Source: Bauldia litoralis
GTDB taxonomy: Bacteria > Pseudomonadota > Alphaproteobacteria > Rhizobiales > Kaistiaceae
NCBI GenBank assembly: GCA_945882315.1
Contig: CAMCWB010000006.1
Coordinates: 1-64,000 of the forward strand
Reading direction: 5' to 3'
Length of the DNA stretch: 64,000 bases
A program made the position numbers and the translations under genes. Below, one piece after another: positions 42,388 to 50,100 of this stretch. Within the stretch, counting starts at the first letter, position 1, and every line of letters starts with the position of its first letter. The notes below the pieces were generated by a model. That model worked only from the letters and a program-made list of their open reading frames with translations. It had not been told where the DNA came from and did not search any database.

Positions 42388-44589
42388 ATGACGATCGTCG
42401 AACCCGGAGCCGAAATCACCGAGCGCATCGAGCCCGAACTCGTGCCGATCGATGAGAAGTCGCGCCGCGTCCAGTATGTCGATCTCATCCTCGGCGCATG
42501 GCGGGCGCGCGAGGCGGCCTACCAGCTTGCCGCCGGCATGGAGATCGAGCTCGGGCCGATGCCGGGCGTCGAGAAGGAGGAGGGCGCCATCACCATCGGT
42601 GCCCCCGCCATCGACGTCGAGGCCGCCGGCGACCCGCTCATCAACCAGGCCTGGGACGATGCCTGCCGCATCGTTGCAGCACTTCCCGGCGGCGCCATCG
42701 TCGTGGTGCTGGCGCCGCGCTTCGACCTGCCGCTCCGCGTCGAGAATGAGTGGTTCTTCCACTTTCTTCGGCGCCTCGGCCAGCCGGTCGTCATTATCGG
42801 CAAGGACCCGCCGCTGCAGGTCGTCGGCAAGTCGCCCTTCGAGCGCCGCCGCAGCGTCGTCTCGCCGGAATGGGAGATCCGCCCCGACAAGGTTGGCCCC
42901 GAACGGATGCGCCTGTTGCGCCTGTTCCCCGGCCTGATGCCGCGAGCGGTCGCCGAATTCGCCCGCATGATCGACGATACCGTCACGCTGATCCCGGCCG
43001 GCCCGAACCATTTCCTCATCCCGACCGCCTTCCGCGAGATCGATCCCCGCTACGCGGCGCGCGATTTCGACGCGCTGGAAGAGATCGAGGCGATGGACGA
43101 CGGCTTCCGGGCGCTCGCCCAGAGCTACTGCACCAGCCATTTCGCCGAGGCCGATATGCTGGCCGATCTGGCGCTTCGGCATTTTCGCTGGGGCGGCAAG
43201 GACCTTGCGATGGACCTCGTCGCGCGCGCCCGGATCGTGGCGCGCAATCCGGCCGAGGTCGCGCGGGCCGAACTCGTCGCCCGCGAGATCGCGCTGTTCG
43301 AGCGCCGCTTTGCCGAAATCGTCGCCCTGCCGGATCTCTCGCCGCGCGCCCCGGCGGCGTCGCTGCAGAGATGGCAGCGGCTGAAGGACTGGGCAGCCTT
43401 TGCCTCCGGCGACATGAGCCAGGCCCAACAGGTCGTCGCACCGGCGTTGAAGCGGCTAAGTGCAGGCGGCGCCGATACCGCCGATGTTCGCCAGCTCGAT
43501 CTCATCGTCGCCGGCCGCCAGTCTGCCGGCGACGTGGAGGGCGCCTTTTCGCTTGCCCGCAGCGTCGCCTCGGCGCTGTCGCATCAGGGCGACGGTGCCG
43601 ATCGGCGGCTGATCTTCGAGAATGCCATGACGCTCGCCCGCCTCCACGAGGCCCGCGGCGAGACCGGATCCTACGCGGCCGAGGTCGAGCGCGGCTTCAC
43701 GACTGCCTTCGGCGCGCGGACCGGCAGCGATCTCATCCGCCTGAACGTCATGCGCGCCAAGGCCGCATCCGATCCCGAGATTGCCCGGCTTTGCTGGCTG
43801 CGGGCCGCGTTGATCTGGCTCGGCCACGAGCCGCGCGAGGGATTGAGCCGCGACGCGATCCTCGCCGTGCTCGGCAAGACCGACACGCCGCAGGCCGAGC
43901 TCGAGAACGAGATGGCGACGGCGCTGGTCACCGCGCTGGAGAAGGCCTGGCCGGAAATCGCCGACAAGGGCCCGGCCCGGCAGCCCGATATAAGGCCGGC
44001 CTTCGTCCTGCCGTCGATCTTGCCGCGCCGGCTCTATGGCGGCCCCGGCGCCAGCCTACTGTGGACGCCGGAATCGATGATCGCGCAGCCGCCGACACCG
44101 GCGATCGCGAAGCTCATCCGTCGCGCCTGCGCCGGCATCGCCGTGCTCTGCCCGCCCTTCGCCAAGATCGAGGGCGGCACCATCTCGGTCGACACCAATC
44201 TCGGCAAGGACGTACCTGCCACCCGCGAGGAGGCGCTGTCGGTGGCGCTGCGGGCGCGGCTCGAGGAATTCGCTTTCGGCGAGACGACAGGCCGCCTCGC
44301 TCCGCTGGAGCGCGACCGGTTGTCCGGCTATCTCGATATACGCCTCTCGCCGATCGTCGCGGAAGTCATTGCCGCCGACGACCGCGCTCTGGTCACCTTC
44401 AAGCGGTATTTGCCGCGCCTTCGCCTTGCCGGCGCCGAAGCGCAGCTCGTCGCCTATATCGCGAAAAGCGGCGGCGACCTTCTGCCCGGCCTGCCGCCGG
44501 CGCCGGGCTTCTCGCCCGAGGAAACCGAGAAGCTCGTTCGCCGGCTGGAAAAGGCATCGATCCTGCGTGCCGACATGAAGCCCGCCTAG
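42388..44589 (+). CDS. Large unknown protein encoded with YcaO and E1-like genes
   Basis: This 733-residue protein is predicted to be soluble, with no signal peptide or membrane helix. I do not recognise a family. Residues 1-230 are alpha/beta (GGAIVVVLAPRFDLPLRVEN, RRLGQPVVIIGKDPP). Residues about 240-510 look like helical TPR-like repeats (AEADMLADLALRHFRWGG, VARAELVAREIALFERRF, DVEGAFSLARSVASALSH). Residues 540-733 form another compact part (KLIRRACAGIAVLCPPFAKI, SPEETEKLVRRLEKA). Only two Cys are near each other (SYCTSHF apart). The start is three bases after the YcaO stop. The tight linkage suggests a scaffold, substrate or substrate-presenting partner. Confidence 0.8.
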   Translation: MTIVEPGAEITERIEPELVPIDEKSRRVQYVDLILGAWRAREAAYQLAAGMEIELGPMPGVEKEEGAITIGAPAIDVEAAGDPLINQAWDDACRIVAALPGGAIVVVLAPRFDLPLRVENEWFFHFLRRLGQPVVIIGKDPPLQVVGKSPFERRRSVVSPEWEIRPDKVGPERMRLLRLFPGLMPRAVAEFARMIDDTVTLIPAGPNHFLIPTAFREIDPRYAARDFDALEEIEAMDDGFRALAQSYCTSHFAEADMLADLALRHFRWGGKDLAMDLVARARIVARNPAEVARAELVAREIALFERRFAEIVALPDLSPRAPAASLQRWQRLKDWAAFASGDMSQAQQVVAPALKRLSAGGADTADVRQLDLIVAGRQSAGDVEGAFSLARSVASALSHQGDGADRRLIFENAMTLARLHEARGETGSYAAEVERGFTTAFGARTGSDLIRLNVMRAKAASDPEIARLCWLRAALIWLGHEPREGLSRDAILAVLGKTDTPQAELENEMATALVTALEKAWPEIADKGPARQPDIRPAFVLPSILPRRLYGGPGASLLWTPESMIAQPPTPAIAKLIRRACAGIAVLCPPFAKIEGGTISVDTNLGKDVPATREEALSVALRARLEEFAFGETTGRLAPLERDRLSGYLDIRLSPIVAEVIAADDRALVTFKRYLPRLRLAGAEAQLVAYIAKSGGDLLPGLPPAPGFSPEETEKLVRRLEKASILRADMKPA

Positions 44590-44639
44590 CCACGTCGTGA
44601 TGCGTTGATGTTGGGGACTGCCCTCAGCCAATCCCGCTC

Positions 44640-44742
44640 GTCCCCGCTGCGAGCGGGGACCCAGGGCCACAAACTCAGGTCGTGCCGCGAAACCCTGGGT
44701 TCCTCCTCGGGCTTGACCCGAGGATTTCGCGGGAATGAGCGG
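44640..44742. repeat. Composite intergenic repeat with three hairpins
   Basis: The 103-bp stretch has a 9-bp stem (44640-44648 with 44652-44660), then ACCCAGGG paired with CCCTGGGT (44659-44666 with 44693-44700), then TCCTCGGG-CTTGA-CCCGAGGA (44704-44724). The end carries gcgggaatgagcgg, shared with the repeat at 272-301. The CTTGA loop recurs in the repeat at 58615. It lies between convergent genes and may terminate them. Confidence 0.65.
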
Positions 44743-44778
44743 AGTGGGTGGATTGATTCCACCTCATAACATCAGCCC

Positions 44779-46911
44779 TTACTCCACGAAGACCGTGATC
44801 CGGTCCGATCGTCCGGTCGCATCGACCACCGAGAGTGTGACGAAGCCGGCGCCGTCCGGTTGCCAGGTCTCGGAACGTGCGAAGGGCGGTCGCCCGATCG
44901 GTACGCCATTGGCGAAGAAGGTGAAGGGCGGCTCGCCGTTGCGGATCTTGATGACCAGCGGGCCGGGGTCGCCGGCGGCCAAACCGAGATCGACGGCGGC
45001 GCCGTCCATCGGGAAGGCGATTTCCGGATCGGTATCGCGCGCCACGACCTGGCTGTCGGGATGGCGGAAGCGGCGGAGCGGCGGCGGCAACTCGGCGGTG
45101 TTCGCCTCGATCGTGCCGGGCGGCGGTCCGAGGAGCGGCACCCGGCTCGGCCCGATCCGGTCGAAGGCCTCGAAGAGGACCGGCGCGGCGGAGGTCAGGC
45201 CGGACAGGCCCGAGACCGGCGTACCGTCCGGCCGGCCGATCCAGACGCCGACGACGTAGCGCCCGTCGAAGCCGATCGCCCAGGCGTCGCGATAGCCGTA
45301 GGACGTGCCGGTCTTGTAGGCGATGCGGCCCGGCGAACCATTCACCGGCGGCGGCACGTCGGCGAGGATGTCGGCGACATACCAGGCGGCGCTTCGCTCC
45401 AGGACCGGCGAACCTTCGTCGACGACCGGCGGTTCCTTTCCGCCGACGCCGTCATGCAACGCCAGCGGCGTGCCGCCGCGGGCGATCGAACCATAGACCG
45501 CGACGAGATCGCGGAGGCTGAGGCCGACGCCGCCGAGGCCGATGGCGAGGCCCGGAGCCGAAAGGTCAGGCAGCATCGGATGCGCCGCGGCCCGCTTCAG
45601 CCGCGCCACCAGCCGCGCCGGCCCGACCGCGTCGAGCACCACGACCGCCGGCACGTTGAGCGATTGCGTCAGCGCCTCGCGGATCGTGACGGTGCCGCGA
45701 TATTCGCCGTCGAAATTGGTCGGCGCATAGCCGGCGAACGCCGTCGGCCGGTCCTCGATCAGGCTTTCAGGATGGGCGAGGCCCTGTTCGAAGGCGAGGC
45801 CGTAGATCAGCGGCTTCAAAGTCGAACCCGGCGAGCGCAGCGCCCGCGTCATGTCGACGAAGCCGTCGCGCGACTCCTCGAACAGGCCGGCCGAGCCGAC
45901 CGAGGCGAGGATGTTGCCGCTGCGGTGGTCGGCGACGACGATCGCCGCCGAGAGCTTCGGCCCCAGTGCCGCGATGCGCTCGCGCGCCAGTGTTTCGAGC
46001 GAAGCCTGAAGCTCCCGGTCGATCGTCAGCTTGAGAACCGACACCTCCGGCTGCGCCTTCAGCGCCGCCTGGCCGAGATGGGCGGCGAGCATCGGGAATG
46101 CGCGCCGCGCTTCCGGAACACGCTCATGCTTGGCTGCGGCTGCGGTCTCGCCGTCGATCACGCCCGCCAGCTCCATCCGGTCGAGCACGCGGTCGCGGGC
46201 GGCGCGCGCCGCGGCGCGGTCGCGGTCCGGGCGCCTTGCCTCGGGCGATTGCGGGAGGGCGACGAGCAGCGCTGCCTCCGCCACCGTCAGCCGTTTCGGC
46301 TCCTTGCCGAAATAGGCGAGGCTGGCGGCGCGAATGCCTTCGAGATTGCCGCCATAGGGGGCGAGCATCAGGTAGATTTTGAGGATCTCGTCCTTGCTGA
46401 ACTGCTTTTCAAGCGCCCGCGCCATGGCGATCTGGCGAAGCTTGCCGTCCGGGCTTCGCGTCTGCTGCTCGGAGGCGAGCCGCGCCACCTGCATGGTCAG
46501 CGTCGAGGCGCCCGAGACGATATGGCCCGAGGTGACGAACTGGCCGGCAGCGCGCAGCAGCGCCAGCATGTCGATGCCGTCATGCTCGAAGAAGCGCTTG
46601 TCCTCATAGGCGATCAGCATGTCGAGGAAATGCGGATCGACATCGGCCTTCTCCACCGGAAGGCGCCAGCGGCCGTTGGCGATGGTGAAGGGCCGCAGCA
46701 GCCGATCGGAGCGATCGACGACGACGCGCGAGGTCGGGAAGACCTGGGTGTCCTTCGGCGCCGGAAACCGGTTCTCGATGTCCCGGATGAATTCGAGACC
46801 GGCGAAGATCGTGGCGACCAGAAGAAGAAGCAGGAGCAGGAAGATGCCGAGGACCGCGCGGCCGGTTCGCCGCCGCGGGGTCGCATGGATGATCTGCACG
46901 TCCGTGGTCAC
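44779..46911 (-). CDS. pbpC: Penicillin-binding protein 1C
   Basis: This 710-residue bifunctional peptidoglycan synthase has an N-terminal membrane anchor (LGIFLLLLLLLVATIFAGLE). The transglycosylase domain has AYEDKRFFEHDGID and GASTLTMQVARL. The transpeptidase domain has SPGSTLKPLIYGLA (SxxK), SLNVPAV and KTGTSYGYRDAW. A C-terminal beta domain (BiPBP-type, ISDPEIAF-like region to the end) completes the PBP1C architecture. It starts with GTG at 46911. It lies downstream of the alpha-2-macroglobulin gene with repeat D between, a pairing known from many bacteria. Confidence 0.92.
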   Translation of the reverse strand: MTTDVQIIHATPRRRTGRAVLGIFLLLLLLLVATIFAGLEFIRDIENRFPAPKDTQVFPTSRVVVDRSDRLLRPFTIANGRWRLPVEKADVDPHFLDMLIAYEDKRFFEHDGIDMLALLRAAGQFVTSGHIVSGASTLTMQVARLASEQQTRSPDGKLRQIAMARALEKQFSKDEILKIYLMLAPYGGNLEGIRAASLAYFGKEPKRLTVAEAALLVALPQSPEARRPDRDRAAARAARDRVLDRMELAGVIDGETAAAAKHERVPEARRAFPMLAAHLGQAALKAQPEVSVLKLTIDRELQASLETLARERIAALGPKLSAAIVVADHRSGNILASVGSAGLFEESRDGFVDMTRALRSPGSTLKPLIYGLAFEQGLAHPESLIEDRPTAFAGYAPTNFDGEYRGTVTIREALTQSLNVPAVVVLDAVGPARLVARLKRAAAHPMLPDLSAPGLAIGLGGVGLSLRDLVAVYGSIARGGTPLALHDGVGGKEPPVVDEGSPVLERSAAWYVADILADVPPPVNGSPGRIAYKTGTSYGYRDAWAIGFDGRYVVGVWIGRPDGTPVSGLSGLTSAAPVLFEAFDRIGPSRVPLLGPPPGTIEANTAELPPPLRRFRHPDSQVVARDTDPEIAFPMDGAAVDLGLAAGDPGPLVIKIRNGEPPFTFFANGVPIGRPPFARSETWQPDGAGFVTLSVVDATGRSDRITVFVE

Positions 46912-46945
46912 GGCTCTTGCCTATGCCGCGGCACGGCGGCGATAT

Positions 46946-47130
46946 CCTCTCCCATAGGGAGAGGGCCGCCGTTCTTGGCGAACGTAGTGAGCCTTAGAAC
47001 GGCGGGGTGAGGGGTTGAGGCTTTTGTTTGTGGCAAGGCTCGTCGACCGCTGGCGTCGTACACCCTCACCCTTCTCGCCTAAATTCGCTTCGCTCATTAA
47101 GGCTCGAAGCCCTCTCCCCACGGGAGAGGG
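46946..47130. repeat. Palindromic intergenic repeat, copy D
   Basis: Outer CCTCTCCCATAGGGAGAGGG and CCTCTCCCCACGGGAGAGGG hairpins flank inner GGCGGGGTGAGGGGTTGAGG and CCCTCACCCTTCTCGCC. It lies between the alpha-2-macroglobulin gene and pbpC. Together with copies A to C it defines a family of about 180-200 bp elements of nested inverted repeats. Confidence 0.82.
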
Positions 47131-47162
47131 TACCGGCGGCCACCACCTCTTTGTCATCGCTT

Positions 47163-50100
47163 TCACCGCGTCGGTCCCACGACCTCGACCTTGCCGGTCG
47201 CTGTGCGGGCGAACAGTTCGGGCCGGTACATGTCCTCGACGGTCGCGCCGGGCTGGGCGAAGACGCCCGGCGACACCGCCCGCATCGTGTAGGCGACGCT
47301 GAATTCCTGCGCGTCGCCCTCGGCGCGGTTGAGCGCCGCCACGAAGCGGTCGGTGCGCGCCTCGGTGTGGACCGCCGTGTTGTCGACCGATAGCCAGTCA
47401 TAGGCGCTGACCTGGCCGCTCGCCGAGAGGTTCGGGTTCTCGATCTCGAAGCCGGCCGGGATCGGGTCGACGACGAGCAGGCGTCCGCCGCGCGACCGGT
47501 CGCCCGTCACCGTCAGCACGACGACGAAGCGGTCGTTCTGGCCGACGGTCGCGATGTCGACGGCGTTGCCCTCCGGAGTGAAATATTCGCGCAGGATCGA
47601 ATAGCCGTTGCCGCCGGCCGGTTCAGGCACGCTTGGCACGCCGGTCGTGGAAACCACCGCGTCGAGCGGCTGCTGGCCGAGATTCTCGATCGAGACCGGG
47701 GTGGAGGCGAGCCGCGTTCCGTCGAATTTACGGAAGAGCGGCCCGTCCACGGTCTCGCCGTCGATCGAGAATTTCGATTCCGACGCGTCACGGATGAGGG
47801 CTGCGGCGGCGAGCATCATCCAGCTCTGCTCCTGCGTGCTCGTCCACCGCTTGCTTTCCGCCGAGGCGGCGATCCGGGTTGCGAGTTTGCGGATGTCGAC
47901 CGACTGCGTCTGCGTCTCGGCGGCGAGCGTCAGCACGGCCGCTTCGTCGCGAAGCTTGGTGCCGTAGTCGACCCGCCACTTGTTCGGGTCGTCGGGCTTG
48001 CGGTCGAGATCGGCGAGCGCCGCCGCGAAGGCCGCATCGGTCCGCCGCCGGTCGCCGTAAAGCGCCAGCGCCGCACCGATCTGCGCCTTGGCGAGCGGTG
48101 TCGCGAAGGCGTCGAGCTTCGATTCCGCATAATAGCGGAGATCGCCAATCGCTGCCTTGCCGGCCCGCGCCAGGACATAGAGGGCATAGGCGATGTCCTC
48201 GCCGCCATTGGTGAAGTCCTGGGCATAGGAGAGGCGGTTCTGGAGATTGGAGAGCGCGAAGTCCCGCGCCTGCTGCGGCACGTCGAAACCGCGCTCCGCC
48301 GCCCGCGTCAGGAAGTCGGTGACATAGGCGTCGAGCCAGAGGTCGCCGCCATCATACGGTCCCCAGAGACCGAAGCTGCCGGACGACGTCTGCTTAGCAA
48401 GCACGCCGGCAATCGCCACCTGGACGCGCTCATGCACCTCCGTGTCGCTGGCGATGCCGATCGAGCCGGCCACGTCATCGAGATAGACGAGCGGCAGGGC
48501 GCGGCTCGTCAATTGCTCGGCGCAGCCATAGGGGTAACGGTCGAGCGCCGCGAGGATGCCGGCAACATCGAGTCGTCCGGCGCCGCCGAGCGACACCGTC
48601 ACCGAGGTCGTGCCGGGCACGAATTCGGCCAGCGTGTCGCCGCCGACGGTCAGCCGACCGCCGCCATTGACGGCGACGATGTTCCGCCGCGTCACGTCCG
48701 CTCCCGGCGGCCGCACGCCGAGCACGAGATCCATCGGGAACGCCTCGCCGGAGGGCGGCGAAAGCGTGATCCTGATCTCATGGTCGCCGGGCGTGGCGCC
48801 GGTGATCGACACCGTCACGCTCGTCCGCTGCGCCGCCGCGAGCGGGATCGTCCGCTCCATGTCTTCGGCGGCCAGCGTCAGGCCTTCGCCGGCTTCGATG
48901 GCGAGACGATAGTCGCCTGCCGCGCCGGCGACATTGTTGATCTCGACGAGGAGCCGCGACGAGTCGCCGGTCGCCAGGAAGCGCGGCACGCTCGCCGCGA
49001 CCACGACCGGATCGCGGACGATGACATCCTTCTCGGCATGGCCGACGGCATCGTCGGTCCAGGCCATCGCCATGACGCGCACCGAGCCGTTGAACTCGGG
49101 CAGATCGAAGCTGACTTCGGCGTTGCCGTCCGGGCCAACCTCGACAATGCCGGAGAAGAAGGCCACGAGCTTCTGGGTCGGGGGAGGCGCCTGCAGCCGG
49201 CCCGAGCCGCCGTCGCCGCCCGAGCGCACCGAGCCGGGCTTGCCCTGCGTCCGGTCGATCAGCAGGCCGTAGAGGTCGCGGATTTCGGTGCCGAGGCGGC
49301 GCTGGCCGAAATACCAATCGTCCGGCGCCGGCGTCTTGAACTCCGTCAGGTTGAGGATGCCGACATCGACCGCGGCGACCGTGATGAAGGCCGACGTATC
49401 CGGCTTCAGGTTGCCGAGCGTCACCGGGATTACCATCGGGCCACGCGGCCGGATCTCGTCGGCGATGCCGAGCGAGACCGAAAGCTGGCGGTCGCCGGGC
49501 GCGACCTTGGCCCAGGTGATCCCCAGCGCCCGCGACGGCATGCGCTTCGCCTCGACGTCCATCGGCCGGTAGAGCGCGGCCGAGACATAGGCGCCTGGTC
49601 CCCATTCCTCCGTGACCGGCAGGTCGACGACGGTGCCGCCTTCCGGCACGTCGACGGCCTTCATGGTGATCAGGCGGTTGTCGATGACAGAGACCAGCGC
49701 GATGCCGGCGAAGCGCGGATCGAGTCGGAGCTTCGCCGTGTCGCCGACCGCATAGGCCGGCTTGTCGAGCGCCACCTGGAGCACGTCCGGCGTCTCGACG
49801 CTCGTCGCCGCGACATACCAGCCGGCATTGAAGTCGACGCTCGAGGCGACCGGACGGTCGTCCTTGCTCGTGACGGTCAGGCGGTAGCGGCCCCAGTCGA
49901 CCGGCGCCTCGATCGGCGCGGCGGACGTGATGCTGGCGTCGATCGTGCCCGAAGCGACGCGCTCGGTCGTCGTCACCGGCTCGTAGCGCCAGTTGCCGTC
50001 GACGCGATACCATTGATAGTCCGTCTCGATACGGTCGACGGTCCATTCGAGGCCGGTCGCCGCGGTGCGGGCGCCGTCCTGGCCGACCATGATCGCCTCG

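Noticed and set aside
44610..44769. Short Ser-rich frame after the YcaO cluster as a RiPP precursor
   Set aside because: It is formed entirely by the composite hairpin repeat at 44640-44742, has no ribosome site and shares sequence with a repeat at the left end of the window.
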